A DNA stretch of 64,000 bases from Vibrio fluvialis (lineage in GTDB: Bacteria; Pseudomonadota; Gammaproteobacteria; Enterobacterales; Vibrionaceae), in contig NZ_UHIP01000002.1 in assembly GCF_900460245.1 (NCBI RefSeq), positions 1,302,001 to 1,366,000 on the forward strand. Reading direction: 5' to 3'. The notes under the pieces were generated by a model. It saw only the letters and a program-made list of their open reading frames with translations. It had not been told where the DNA came from and made no database searches. This document shows, one piece after another, positions 53,220 to 62,637 of this stretch (positions within the stretch are counted from its first letter, which is position 1; the number at the start of each line of letters is the position of its first letter). Both the position numbers and the translations under genes were made by a program.

Positions 53220-53951
53220 TTAACGGCTCCAATGTTGATAACGGCCGTGAAACGATTTGCTGAGTGGAGCGGCGTAGTTGCCACTTTTGGACGTAGTAAG
53301 TTTGAGTGCGTGTAATGATTCGGCCAGCTTAACGGCGGCAGCCACACCATCTATCACCGGCACATTGAGTGCCGCCGAAAGTTCCGTCGCTAAATCAGAC
53401 ATCCCGGCGCAACCGAGCACAATCGCTTCTGCGCCGTCTTGGTTGACCGCTGCCCGGCATTCTTGCAACAACTGTTGATAGGCCGATGCCTGAATCTGTT
53501 CCAGATCCAGCACTGCGATGTCGGTTGCGCGAACGCCTGAGCACAGATGATGGTAACCGTAACGATGCAACAGATGCTCGGCTGTAGGCAGCGTGCGCGA
53601 CATGGTGGTCACCACTCCAAAGCGGTGTGACACTAGGCTTGCCAATTGAAACGCGGCGCCCGCGATGCCAATGACAGGCACCGAAGCCAGTTCGCGCGCG
53701 GCATCTATCGCCGGATCGCCAAAGCAGGCGATAATATGGGCATCAACGCCTTCTGCTTCACCTTGTGCAATCACATCGAGCAGCGCGGCGGCGGCAATGG
53801 TTTCATCCAAGGCGCATTCGATACTTTCCGGGCCATGCGCCGGATTGCGCGCAATTATCTCACTACTGGATAAACATACAGATTGCGCAGAAAGCGCTAT
53901 TTTGTCGGTCATGCCCTGACACGTATTGGGGTTGATAAGCTGAATCTTCAT
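53220..53951 (-). CDS. Asp/Glu/hydantoin racemase family protein, probable allantoin racemase
   Basis: A 243-residue racemase with two catalytic Cys motifs: HIIACFGDPAIDAARE near residue 75 and VLGCAGMSDL near residue 188. It starts KIQLINPNTCQGMT, typical of hydantoin racemases and of HpxA. In the same operon as the allantoinase, its likely role is to interconvert allantoin enantiomers so that all substrate can be used. The start lies four bases beyond the GntR stop. Confidence 0.9.
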   Translation of the reverse strand: MKIQLINPNTCQGMTDKIALSAQSVCLSSSEIIARNPAHGPESIECALDETIAAAALLDVIAQGEAEGVDAHIIACFGDPAIDAARELASVPVIGIAGAAFQLASLVSHRFGVVTTMSRTLPTAEHLLHRYGYHHLCSGVRATDIAVLDLEQIQASAYQQLLQECRAAVNQDGAEAIVLGCAGMSDLATELSAALNVPVIDGVAAAVKLAESLHALKLTTSKSGNYAAPLSKSFHGRYQHWSR

Positions 53952-53954
53952 TGA

Positions 53955-54626
53955 TTAATCCATTTGCGCGAACAGCGAGTTAAAGTCCACCTGAGCATCC
54001 TGTTTGCCGGTTAACGAGATCGACTGTTTGATGTGAAGTAGGTGGTGACGCATCCATTCTTGTGCTTCGACGACTTTACGTTGGTCGAGCAGATCAATCA
54101 GCTCAACATGATCACCACAATCACAACTCACACTTTCGCGCGTACCGTAGGCGGCAATCACTAACGATGAGCGATAGCACAACTGCTCAATAAACTCTGA
54201 CAACACCTGATTGTTTCCCATACGCGCCAGTTCATAGTGGAACTTCGCCGTCAGTTGAATCGACTTAGAGAGATTGCCTTCATTGTCTGCCTGTTTTTCC
54301 AACGCCACCATGTCACGAAAATGCTGCGCGACTTTCAGATTCCAGTTTTCACTGATTTCAGGCACCAGAAGCGGCTCCAACATAATGCGGCTATCCAGCA
54401 CTTCTTCCGCTTCTTGGCGGCTGGGGCGGTTAACCTGTGCGCCTTTATTGGGCTGAATCACCACAAACCGCTCCAGTGCCAAACGTTGCAGCACTTTTCG
54501 AATGCCCGTCCGGCTCACACCAAACGCTTCTGAAAGCTTATCTTCTGGCAGTCGTTCGCCCGGGGGAAGCTGGTGCTCGACGATCGCTTTCAGCATCTTT
54601 TGATAAATTTTTTCGTCGTTAGACAT
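53955..54626 (-). CDS. GntR-family (FCD) regulator of the purine/allantoin genes
   Basis: A 223-residue repressor. The N-terminal winged helix reads GERLPEDKLSEAFGVSRTGI and RKVLQRLALERFVVIQPNKG; the FCD effector domain keeps metal-binding histidines (FHYELARMGN, then HHLLHI). It is the first gene of the operon with the racemase and allantoinase. Its promoter carries the TTGTATACAA palindrome that also marks both permeases, so autoregulation and local control are likely. The start is set at ATG 54626, seven bases after GAGA; ATG 54632 is an alternative. Confidence 0.9.
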   Translation of the reverse strand: MSNDEKIYQKMLKAIVEHQLPPGERLPEDKLSEAFGVSRTGIRKVLQRLALERFVVIQPNKGAQVNRPSRQEAEEVLDSRIMLEPLLVPEISENWNLKVAQHFRDMVALEKQADNEGNLSKSIQLTAKFHYELARMGNNQVLSEFIEQLCYRSSLVIAAYGTRESVSCDCGDHVELIDLLDQRKVVEAQEWMRHHLLHIKQSISLTGKQDAQVDFNSLFAQMD

Positions 54627-54642
54627 ACGCATTCTCTTTACT

Positions 54643-54654
54643 GTTGTATACAAC
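54643..54654. promoter_or_regulatory. GTTGTATACAAC operator at the GntR gene
   Basis: A perfect 12-bp palindrome about 17 bases upstream of the GntR start, containing the shared TTGTATACAA core. A degenerate copy, ATGTATACCA, follows at 54668-54677. Confidence 0.8.
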
Positions 54655-54871
54655 TTACCGTTGCAATATGTATACCATGTTGTGGAAGGCATACAAGCCA
54701 ATAAATCGGTCATAGCCTGCATTGAAGCTTAAATTTGTTGAAGTTTTATGCACTAACTTGTGGCGCGCTGAACTTTCGTGGTGCATTCTAAGTCTAGTCC
54801 AAAGTAGGTATCATCACTGAAAGCCAGTGATTTCAATACATTTCGATTTTGGCACGCTCCTTGTATTTAGG

Positions 54872-54883
54872 ATTGTATACAAT
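54872..54883. promoter_or_regulatory. ATTGTATACAAT operator at the NCS1 permease
   Basis: A perfect 12-bp palindrome with the TTGTATACAA core, 19 bases upstream of the NCS1 permease ATG. A -35-like TTGTAT lies near 54861. Confidence 0.8.
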
Positions 54884-54902
54884 GTAAAAACAAGGATGCG
54901 AC

Positions 54903-56348
54903 ATGATGAAAAAGGAATTCCCAGTCAGCGACAGACTCGCTAACGCAGATTTGCTTCCGGATAAAGAACAGAAGTGGGGCTGGTACAGTATTTTTGCTTT
55001 CTGGATGTCAGACGTTCACAGCGTCGGTGGCTACGTGTTTGCCGCCAGCCTGTTTGCGTTGGGTCTGAACGGTATTCAGGTGTTTATCAGTTTATTGGTT
55101 GGCATTTCGATTGTGATGGTGTTTGCCAACCTGATGGGTAAACCGGGTCAGAAAGCGGGTGTGCCGTTTCCGGTGGTGGCGCGGATGTCGTTCGGCGTAT
55201 TTGGCGCTAATATCCCCGCGGTGATTCGCGGCCTGATTGCGGTCGTGTGGTATGGCATCCAGACCTTTTTGGCGTCCAGTTCATTTATCATTCTGTTACT
55301 GTACTTTTTCCCCGGGCTGGAAAGCCTGGCTAAGCCAACGTTTTTAGGGCTTTCCTACCTTGGCTGGATTGGTTTTAGTGCCATGTGGGTTATTCAGGGC
55401 ATCGTGTTCATGTTCGGCATGGACATGATTCGCAAGGTCATCGACTGGTCGGGCCCGGCGATTTACGTCGCCATGTTCGCGCTGTGTCTGTATATGATTG
55501 ATCTTGCGGGTTGGGACAACATCAGCTTTAACCTGAGCACGAAAAAGCTCGAAGGCTGGGATGTCGTGGTGCAGATGTTCATTGCCAGCGCGCTGGTTGC
55601 CGGATACTTCGCCGGACCAACGCTCAACTTCAGTGACTTTTCCCGTTACTGCAGCAGTTACCAAAAATTGAAGTTGGGTAACTTGCTCGGCCTGCCGCTG
55701 AACTTCTTGTTGTTCTCAGTGTTCAGCGTAGTGATTGTGTCGGCGTCGATTCCGGTATTTGGCCAGATGATCACCGATCCGGTCGAAACGGTGAAACGTC
55801 TCGATTCGGGATTAATTACGGTGCTGGGTGCAATGACGTTTATCTTCGCGACGGTCGGTATCAACATTGTGGCGAACTTTGTTGCGCCCGCATTTGATTT
55901 TTCCAACGTGTCGCCGCAGAAAATCAGTTTTAAAACCGGTGGCTTTATTGCCGCGTTCGGTTCGGTGCTGCTGACCCCTTGGAACCTGTTCAACAATCCT
56001 GAAGTGATTCACTACACGGTGGATGTGCTGGCAGCAATGATTGGTCCGCTGTACGGCATCATCATTGTCGATTACTACCTGGTGAAGAAAGGCGAGATCG
56101 ATGTGGCGTCGCTGTACACCGAATCGAAGCAGGGCAAATACTGGTATCACAACGGGGTGAACATGAACAGCGTGTATGCGTTGGTGTGCGCCAGCTTGCT
56201 CGCCATCGTCGCGACGTTTGTGGTGTCCGACTTGGCGAACTACGCACTGTTTATCGGTGGCGGGGTGGCGGCGATTGTCTATCGTTACCTGATGGAAACC
56301 GAATTCTCCTGGGTGCCAGCGCTGCGTTTAAGCAAGAACAAAGCGTAA
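54903..56348 (+). CDS. NCS1-family allantoin/nucleobase permease
   Basis: A 481-residue membrane protein of the nucleobase:cation symporter-1 family (PucI/CodB-like), about 12 segments. Marks: GWYSIFAFWMSDVHSVGGY, VPFPVVARMSFGVFGANIPA, VVWYGIQTF, NFSDFSRY and GPLYGIIIVDYYLVKKG. The substrate is probably allantoin, given the divergent racemase and allantoinase operon and the shared operator. AAGGA precedes the paired ATGs at 54903 and 54906. Confidence 0.92.
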   Translation: MMKKEFPVSDRLANADLLPDKEQKWGWYSIFAFWMSDVHSVGGYVFAASLFALGLNGIQVFISLLVGISIVMVFANLMGKPGQKAGVPFPVVARMSFGVFGANIPAVIRGLIAVVWYGIQTFLASSSFIILLLYFFPGLESLAKPTFLGLSYLGWIGFSAMWVIQGIVFMFGMDMIRKVIDWSGPAIYVAMFALCLYMIDLAGWDNISFNLSTKKLEGWDVVVQMFIASALVAGYFAGPTLNFSDFSRYCSSYQKLKLGNLLGLPLNFLLFSVFSVVIVSASIPVFGQMITDPVETVKRLDSGLITVLGAMTFIFATVGINIVANFVAPAFDFSNVSPQKISFKTGGFIAAFGSVLLTPWNLFNNPEVIHYTVDVLAAMIGPLYGIIIVDYYLVKKGEIDVASLYTESKQGKYWYHNGVNMNSVYALVCASLLAIVATFVVSDLANYALFIGGGVAAIVYRYLMETEFSWVPALRLSKNKA

Positions 56349-56375
56349 GTCTTTGAATCCCTACGGTTAGAAAAG

Positions 56376-56400
56376 GCGGTTGAACTTCAGCCGCCATTTA
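56376..56400 (+). terminator. Hairpin after the NCS1 permease
   Basis: GGCGGTTGA-act-TCAGCCGCC, a nine-pair stem with one G.U pair, followed by ATTTAAG only. Possible terminator. Confidence 0.5.
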
Positions 56401-56621
56401 AGCACAGGAACTAGGTACTGTTTTGAAACGATTGCACCACCATTGATCAATTCTGCACCAAAAGTTTCATAAATTGAGCAATTCGTAAGGCCAGAAAAAT
56501 CGTAGTTGGTTATAACCTAATAAAATCATTGCGGTTTTTATTTTTATCTCAAGTTGGCGCAATCGTTGCAAACTACTTGATAAATGTTTCAAACGTTTCA
56601 TTATCTATAAGGAGATTCACA

Positions 56622-57413
56622 ATGAAATTATTTGCAGCGATGTCGAGTGTACTCATGTCCGCCAGCCTGTTGTTCGGCGCGACCACAGCGCAAGCCGACC
56701 AACTGGAGTCTGTCCAACAGAAAGGTGTGTTGAAAGTTGCCGTACCCCAAGACTTTCCGCCCTTTGGTTCTGTCGGTACCGACCTAAAGCCTCACGGATA
56801 CGACATTGATATGGCCGCGTATCTTGCCCAAAAGCTCGATGTCAAACTGGAACTGGTGCCAGTTACCAGTGCGAACCGAATTCCTTACCTGCAAACCGGT
56901 AAAGTGGATTTGGTGATTTCGAGCATGGGTAAGAATGCGGAACGTGAAAAAGTGATCGATTTCAGTGCGGCGTATGCGCCTTTCTATCTCGGCGTATTCG
57001 GCTCATCGGATGAAACGGTGACCAGCGCGCAGGATCTGAGCGGCAAAACCATCGGTGTGACACGCGGCTCAGTGGAAGATTTGGAACTGAGCAAGATTGC
57101 GCCGAGCGACGCCACGATCAAACGTTTTGAAGATAACAACGCAACGTTGTCCTCATTCCTGTCTGGTCAGGTCAGCCTGATTGCTACCGGCAATCTGGTG
57201 GTGACAGAAATCGCAACCCGTTATCCGGCCAAAGCGCCACAAACGAAGTTTCTGCTCAAAAACTCACCGTGTTATGTGGGTGTGATGAAGGGCGAAGAAG
57301 CACTGCTAAAAGAAGTGAACCGCCTGATCACCGAAGCAAAACAAGACGGTGTGTTGGAAGGTTTCTCGCAAAAATGGTTAAAAGCACCGTTTCCTGCGGA
57401 CCTGGGTGCGTAA
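56622..57413 (+). CDS. ABC transporter substrate-binding protein (SBP_bac_3)
   Basis: A 263-residue periplasmic binding protein of the polar amino acid family. It has a Sec signal peptide (cleavage after AQA), then GVLKVAVPQDFPPFG, GYDIDMAAYLAQKL, TGKVDLVISSMGKNAEREKVIDF and KTIGVTRGSVEDL. The ligand is unknown; polar amino acids or small amides such as purine breakdown products are plausible from context. ATG 56622 follows AAGGAG; the frame is open to 56529. Upstream GTTTCA/TGAAAC motifs may bind the RpiR protein at 59495. Confidence 0.92.
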   Translation: MKLFAAMSSVLMSASLLFGATTAQADQLESVQQKGVLKVAVPQDFPPFGSVGTDLKPHGYDIDMAAYLAQKLDVKLELVPVTSANRIPYLQTGKVDLVISSMGKNAEREKVIDFSAAYAPFYLGVFGSSDETVTSAQDLSGKTIGVTRGSVEDLELSKIAPSDATIKRFEDNNATLSSFLSGQVSLIATGNLVVTEIATRYPAKAPQTKFLLKNSPCYVGVMKGEEALLKEVNRLITEAKQDGVLEGFSQKWLKAPFPADLGA

Positions 57414-57428
57414 CGTTAAGGACGAAGC

Positions 57429-58097
57429 ATGAGCTATCAGTTGGACTTTAGCGGTTTGACTCCTTACCTGCCACAGTTTGTGGCAGGGCTAGGAACCACC
57501 GTAGAACTGACCATCATCTCAACCGTTGGCGGACTGTTGCTCGGCACGCTTTGTGCGGGAGCAAAAACCAGTCAGGCCAAATGGCTGAAGTTTGTCTGCA
57601 CCTGCTACATCGAAGTGATTCGTAACACCCCGTTTATCGTGCAGTTGTTCTTTATCTTTTTTGGTCTGCCGGCACTCGGTATCAAACTCAGCGCCTGGCA
57701 GGCGGGCGTGATTGCGATGGTGATTAACTTGGGTGCGTATTCGGCGGAAATCATTCGCGCTGGCATCGAAGCGACGCCAAAAGGGCAGTGGGAGGCGGGA
57801 AGAACGCTGGGATTGACCCGCATGCAGATTTTTACACGCATTGTGATTCCGCCTGCGTATCAACGCGTTTATCCGGCGATTGTCAGCCAGTGCATCATTG
57901 TGATGTTAGGTTCTGCGGTGGTGTCACAAATTTCGGTGGAAGATCTGACGTTCGCGGCCAACTTCGTCCAGTCGCGCAGTTTTCTGAGTTTTGAATCGTA
58001 CATGCTGACGGCGGCGATTTATTTGGTGCTTGCAATTGTGATGCGCCAGATGTTTGCGTTCGTTAAGCGTGTCGCGTTTAAGAACCCGTCGTTGTAG
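57429..58097 (+). CDS. ABC transporter permease (HisM/GlnP type), first
   Basis: A 222-residue inner-membrane permease with about five segments and the EAA loop GQWEAGRTLGLTRMQIFTRIVIPPA. It starts 15 bases after the binding-protein gene and pairs with the second permease to form a heterodimeric channel. Confidence 0.92.
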   Translation: MSYQLDFSGLTPYLPQFVAGLGTTVELTIISTVGGLLLGTLCAGAKTSQAKWLKFVCTCYIEVIRNTPFIVQLFFIFFGLPALGIKLSAWQAGVIAMVINLGAYSAEIIRAGIEATPKGQWEAGRTLGLTRMQIFTRIVIPPAYQRVYPAIVSQCIIVMLGSAVVSQISVEDLTFAANFVQSRSFLSFESYMLTAAIYLVLAIVMRQMFAFVKRVAFKNPSL

Positions 58098-58109
58098 GAG
58101 AGCGCCACC

Positions 58110-58760
58110 ATGATGCAATTTACCGATTGGGATATTTTTCGCAGCCTATTGATGGCCGCTCGCTGGACCGTCGCACTGTCGCTGATCGCTTTTGTGGGCG
58201 GCGGGTTGCTCGGACTGTTTATTACCTTGCTGCGTAGCACGCGACACCCCGTGTTTACCGGCGTCATCAAGCTGTATGTGGAGCTGTTTCAGGGCACGCC
58301 GCTGCTGATGCAACTGTTTCTCGCCTTCTTTGGTTTATCCCTGGTGGGCGTGGAAGTCAGTGCCTGGACAGCCGCCGTGTTGTCATTGACGTTATTCAGC
58401 AGCGCTTTTTTTCACGATATCTGGCGCGGCTGTATAGAATCACTGCCAAAAGGCCAGTGGGAAGCGTGCCGCACTTTGGGGCTGAGCTACCTGCAAACCA
58501 TGCGTTACATCATTGCGCCGCAAGCAGCGCGTCTGGCCATTGCGCCAACAGTCGGATTTTCAGTGCAGATTGTCAAAGGCACTGCGCTGGCGTCCATCAT
58601 CGGATTCGTTGAACTGACCAAAGCCGGCACCATGCTCAACAACGCCACATTCCAGCCGTTCAAAGTCTTCGCGCTGGTTGCACTGCTTTACTTTGCCATT
58701 TGCTTTCCGCTTTCTGCGTTAGCCCGATATTTGGAGACTCGAAACCATGTCGCTCGTTAG
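58110..58760 (+). CDS. ABC transporter permease (HisM/GlnP type), second
   Basis: A 216-residue permease with about five segments and EAA loop GQWEACRTLGLSYLQTMRYIIAPQA. Its 3' end overlaps the ATPase start by 14 bases, so the two are translationally coupled. Confidence 0.92.
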   Translation: MMQFTDWDIFRSLLMAARWTVALSLIAFVGGGLLGLFITLLRSTRHPVFTGVIKLYVELFQGTPLLMQLFLAFFGLSLVGVEVSAWTAAVLSLTLFSSAFFHDIWRGCIESLPKGQWEACRTLGLSYLQTMRYIIAPQAARLAIAPTVGFSVQIVKGTALASIIGFVELTKAGTMLNNATFQPFKVFALVALLYFAICFPLSALARYLETRNHVAR

Positions 58761-59475
58761 TGTTGAACAAGTCCATAAATATTATGGCGAAAACCACGTC
58801 CTGAAAGGGGTCGACTTAAAAATAAATCCGGGTGAAGTGGTGTCGATCATCGGCCGCAGTGGCTCGGGGAAAAGTACGCTGCTGCGCTGTATGAATGGCT
58901 TGGAAGACTATCAGGAAGGCGTGATCATTGTGGATAGCCAAGCGGTAGAAAACGACGATTACAAATTACGTCTGTTGAGCCGCAGTGTGGGCATGGTGTT
59001 TCAAAGCTTCAACCTTTTCCCGCACATGACTGTCGGCGAAAACGTGATGCTGGCACCAAAGCTGGTATTAAAGAAAAGCAGTGAAGAGTGTGAAACACTG
59101 GCTCGTGAACTGCTCGAAAAAGTCGGTCTGGCGGATAAGTTTGATGCGTATCCAACCAATCTGTCCGGCGGGCAGCAACAACGCGTGGCGATTGCACGTT
59201 CATTAGCCATGAATCCGAAAGTGCTGTTGTGTGATGAAATCACGTCAGCGCTGGACCCGGAGCTGGTTGGCGAAGTGCTGAAAGTGCTGGAACAACTAAA
59301 AGCGGAAGGGATGACACTGATTCTGGTGACTCACGAAATGAACTTTGCCCGCGATGTGGGCGATCGCGTGGTGTTTATGAATCAGGGTAAAGTGTGGGAA
59401 ACCGGACCGAGTGAAACCGTGTTTGCCGCGCCTCAGACCCCGGAACTGCAAAGCTTTTTGTCCGCCGTTCGTTAA
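58747..59475 (+). CDS. ABC transporter ATPase (HisP/GlnQ type)
   Basis: A 242-residue ATPase of the polar amino acid importer class. Walker A GRSGSGKSTLLRC, Q loop MVFQSFNLFPHMTV, signature LSGGQQQRVAIARSLAMNP, Walker B VLLCDEITSALDPE and H loop THEM. It completes the importer of binding protein, two permeases and ATPase. Confidence 0.95.
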   Translation: MSLVSVEQVHKYYGENHVLKGVDLKINPGEVVSIIGRSGSGKSTLLRCMNGLEDYQEGVIIVDSQAVENDDYKLRLLSRSVGMVFQSFNLFPHMTVGENVMLAPKLVLKKSSEECETLARELLEKVGLADKFDAYPTNLSGGQQQRVAIARSLAMNPKVLLCDEITSALDPELVGEVLKVLEQLKAEGMTLILVTHEMNFARDVGDRVVFMNQGKVWETGPSETVFAAPQTPELQSFLSAVR

Positions 59476-59494
59476 TCATCCAGATGGAGTCAGC

Positions 59495-60313
59495 ATGACC
59501 AATAATCACCACTCACTCAGTGAACGAATTACCCAGCAGTATTCACGCTTGACCGAAAGCAGCCGCAGGGTGGCCGACTATCTACAACTGAATCCGGAAA
59601 AGATTTTAATGCTGTCGACGGCAGAAATCGCTGAATCCTGCTCGGTATCGAAAACCAGTGTGAGTCGCTTTATTCGTCAACTGGGTTATGACGATCATGT
59701 TGCACTCCGTCAGGAATTGATGCAGGAGCGTGAAAAGGGGATTCCGGTATTAACATCCAGCATCGAAGACCCGGAAATTCAACACGATATGCGCGCCTTG
59801 GAACAGCTGTGGGCGCAGTTGGCGACGCTGGATGTCACGGAATTGGTTGAGGCCATCGCCAACGCCAAACGGGTGAAAATCATCGGCTATCGCAACAGTT
59901 ATCCGTTGGCGATGCATTTTCGTCAGCAACTGATGCAGTGCCGCGCCAACGTGGAATTGCTGCCGTTACCAGGCCAGACCTTGGGAGAAGATCTGGTCTC
60001 GATTACGGACGACGATTTTGTGATTGTGATTGGTATTCGACGTCGCATCGCTCAGTTTGAGAAAATCATTCAACATCTGAATGGCAAACCGAGTTTGTTA
60101 ATTACGGATCAATCCGGGCAGAAGTACGCAGACTCCGTTGCACATTTTCTGGTCTGTCACATGAATAATCAGGCACCTTTGGATAGCTATGCGGTGCCCA
60201 TGAGCTTAATATCATATCTGGTTAACAAGGTGTATCGACACCTTGGACAGAATGCCGCGAAACTCAGTCGCCATATCTCACAAAGCTATGCGCAGTTGAA
60301 CGAAGTGGAATAA
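59495..60313 (+). CDS. RpiR-family regulator of the amide/ABC locus
   Basis: A 272-residue regulator with an N-terminal RpiR helix-turn-helix (MLSTAEIAESCSVSKTSVSR, then QLGYDDHVALRQEL) and a C-terminal SIS domain (KIIGYRNSYPLAMHF, then VIVIGIRRRIAQFEKII). It sits between the ABC importer and the symporter/amidase genes on one strand and is a likely regulator of both. GGAG lies before ATG 59495; the open frame begins at 59411 within the ATPase gene. Confidence 0.9.
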   Translation: MTNNHHSLSERITQQYSRLTESSRRVADYLQLNPEKILMLSTAEIAESCSVSKTSVSRFIRQLGYDDHVALRQELMQEREKGIPVLTSSIEDPEIQHDMRALEQLWAQLATLDVTELVEAIANAKRVKIIGYRNSYPLAMHFRQQLMQCRANVELLPLPGQTLGEDLVSITDDDFVIVIGIRRRIAQFEKIIQHLNGKPSLLITDQSGQKYADSVAHFLVCHMNNQAPLDSYAVPMSLISYLVNKVYRHLGQNAAKLSRHISQSYAQLNEVE

Positions 60314-60355
60314 CAGGAACTGTTGAATAACACAACAAAGAGCAAAAATAACAAT

Positions 60356-61354
60356 ATGAATGTATTAGCAAAACTTAAAAAGGAGTGGTTTCTTGTCGGG
60401 ATGGTTGTTGCCATCGCGCTGGCGACTGTTACGTCTGAATTTGGCCGCTCTGGTGGCGTGATCCATCTGGATCAACTGACCGGAATTGGTATCGCGATTG
60501 TATTCTTCCTGCACGGGTTGGGGCTTTCTCCACAAGCAATCAAAGCGGGGCTGACTAACTGGCGCCTACACGTATACATCCAAATGGCAACGTTCGTGGT
60601 TTACCCGATTCTGTGGGTGATTTTCGGCGAAGCATTCCTGGCTTACATGCCTTCCGCATTGGCATTCGGTTTCTGTTATTTGCTGGTTCTGCCAAGCACC
60701 ATTTCGTCGTCGGTGGCGATGACCAGCGTCGGTAAAGGGAACGTCCCGGGTGCTATCTTTAATGCTTCGCTTTCCAGCATTCTTGGCGTGTTCATCACTC
60801 CACTTTTGATTCAACTTTTCATGGGATTTGAAGGCGTACAACTGGATTTGCTGGACTCGGTCATTTCAATTTCCAAACTGTTGCTGCTGCCGATGATTGC
60901 AGGTCAGATCATGCGTCCATACTTGGTTGCGTGGGTTGACCGTCACAAAGCAGTGGTTAATAAAGTCGACAAATACGTCATTCTCTTAATCGTCTACAAC
61001 GCCTTCTGTGATTCTGTGGTGAATGGCATCTGGAGTGAGTTCTCGGTTGGCCTGCTGGCTACATCAATCATCATTTGTACCGTGATTCTGTTGGTCATGG
61101 TACACCTCATTCAGTGGGGCGCGCGCCGCACCAAGTTTACGTTGCCGGATGAAGTGGCTGCGGTGTTCTGTGGTACGAAGAAAACGCTGGCCGCGGGAAT
61201 TCCGATGGCGAAGGTTATTTTCGGCGCGGATCCGTCGCTGGGGATGATTCTGCTGCCCATCATGCTGTATCACCCGATTCAGATTTTCTACTGCGCGGTA
61301 CTGGCAAACCGATACGCGCGCCAAAGTGAATCCCTGAAGACGGTGACCAATTAA
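60356..61354 (+). CDS. Bile acid:sodium symporter-like transporter (SBF family, YfeH-like)
   Basis: A 332-residue membrane protein with about nine to ten segments. Marks: FFLHGLGLSPQAIKAGLTNW near the N terminus, LPSTISSSVAMTSVGKGN and CGTKKTLAAGIPMAKV. It resembles E. coli YfeH (also 332 residues) and the SBF-like group, whose substrates are organic anions. ATG 60356 matches the YfeH length; a TTG at 60323 with AGGA upstream is an alternative adding 11 residues. It follows the RpiR gene by about 40 bases and precedes the amidase. Confidence 0.88.
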   Translation: MNVLAKLKKEWFLVGMVVAIALATVTSEFGRSGGVIHLDQLTGIGIAIVFFLHGLGLSPQAIKAGLTNWRLHVYIQMATFVVYPILWVIFGEAFLAYMPSALAFGFCYLLVLPSTISSSVAMTSVGKGNVPGAIFNASLSSILGVFITPLLIQLFMGFEGVQLDLLDSVISISKLLLLPMIAGQIMRPYLVAWVDRHKAVVNKVDKYVILLIVYNAFCDSVVNGIWSEFSVGLLATSIIICTVILLVMVHLIQWGARRTKFTLPDEVAAVFCGTKKTLAAGIPMAKVIFGADPSLGMILLPIMLYHPIQIFYCAVLANRYARQSESLKTVTN

Positions 61355-61444
61355 GTAGCATCAGCCAAACCGCTTCAAAAAATCAACACTAGGTCAGGCG
61401 CTGCGGATTCAGCGCCTGAAAGGAACATCACGTAAGGATGCACA

Positions 61445-62620
61445 ATGAGTAAGGACGCTCGTATTTATTGCTCTCAGGGGCCAGACACGCTGCCCGCTAC
61501 CGCCCAGGGAACGCTCTCTGGCACCCGATTTGTCTTCAAAGATTTATTCGACGTCGAAGGCTACGCCACAGGCGCTGGCAATCCAACCTGGTTGAAAACC
61601 CATCAAATTGCGACGGCTACGTCACCACTGATCACCGCGCTGCTCGGGCAGGGCGCTGAATGCGTTGGCCGCGTTCAAACCGACGAGTTGGCCTACAGCC
61701 TCAATGGTCAGAATAGTCATTACGGCACGCCCATCAATCCGAAAGCGCCGAATTGCATTCCCGGTGGTTCATCCAGTGGCAGCGCTGTCGCAGTCGCGAA
61801 TGAGGAGTGTGACTTTGCTATCGGCACCGACACTGGCGGCTCGATCCGAGTGCCTGCCAGTTATTGCGGATTGTTTGGCTTGCGTCCAACTCTCGGCACG
61901 CTTGATCTTTCCCACTGTTTTGAATTAGCGAAAAGTTTCGATACCGCCGGCATTTTTACGCGCGAATTGCGCCTGATGCGCGATGTGTGGTCGGTGCTGG
62001 CGGCACGTCATCAATCTGGCGAACGGGTGACGCGCGTTTATCTCGATGCGCAGTGCCAAGCGGTGATGAGCGCTGTTCGTATTGAACGTTTGAGTCAGCA
62101 GTGTCAGCGCGCGGGGATTGAGATTATTCAAGGCAATGTCCTGGCACAAAACGGCTGGTCACTGACCGAACTGAGCTTACTGTTTCGCACCATTCAAGGT
62201 TTTGAAATTATCGAACATCACGATGCGTGGCTCACGCTGTATGGCGACAGCCTGGATCCGGCGATCTGGGAGCGTGTGGAGTGGGCCAGAACCATCACTC
62301 ATGAGCAGTATGAACACGCGAAAGCCCGGCAACAGGACTTTCAGCAACAGGTGCTGACACACCTGAAACAACAACGTTGCCTGTGGGCAATGCCGACCAC
62401 GCCATCGGGTCCGCCATCACTGACGATGCCGGCTGATGAACTGGCGGTCTATCGCTCACAGTTGATGGGACTGACCAGCATTGCAGGACTGTCGGGATTA
62501 CCGCAACTCCATCTGCCTATGGAAGAATTATTAGAAGGCCCGTGCGGTATCTCACTGATGGGCTTGCCTCATCAGGAAGAGACTCTGTTCGTAACGGGTG
62601 AAGCCGTCTACAACGGCTAA
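61445..62620 (+). CDS. Amidase signature enzyme (AtzF/HpxY-like)
   Basis: A 391-residue amidase. The Ser-cisSer-Lys triad is visible: Lys in RFVFKDLFDVEG, cis-Ser in IPGGSSSGSAVAVA and nucleophile Ser in GTDTGGSIRVPASYCG. Family members hydrolyse carbon-nitrogen amides such as allophanate, indoleacetamide or biuret derivatives. Adjacent to a GGT-fold gene of the oxamate hydrolase (HpxW) type, it may be the HpxY counterpart in a purine-derived amide pathway (inference). AAGGA precedes the ATG. Confidence 0.9.
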   Translation: MSKDARIYCSQGPDTLPATAQGTLSGTRFVFKDLFDVEGYATGAGNPTWLKTHQIATATSPLITALLGQGAECVGRVQTDELAYSLNGQNSHYGTPINPKAPNCIPGGSSSGSAVAVANEECDFAIGTDTGGSIRVPASYCGLFGLRPTLGTLDLSHCFELAKSFDTAGIFTRELRLMRDVWSVLAARHQSGERVTRVYLDAQCQAVMSAVRIERLSQQCQRAGIEIIQGNVLAQNGWSLTELSLLFRTIQGFEIIEHHDAWLTLYGDSLDPAIWERVEWARTITHEQYEHAKARQQDFQQQVLTHLKQQRCLWAMPTTPSGPPSLTMPADELAVYRSQLMGLTSIAGLSGLPQLHLPMEELLEGPCGISLMGLPHQEETLFVTGEAVYNG

Positions 62621-62637
62621 TGTTAAGGAGAACGTGA

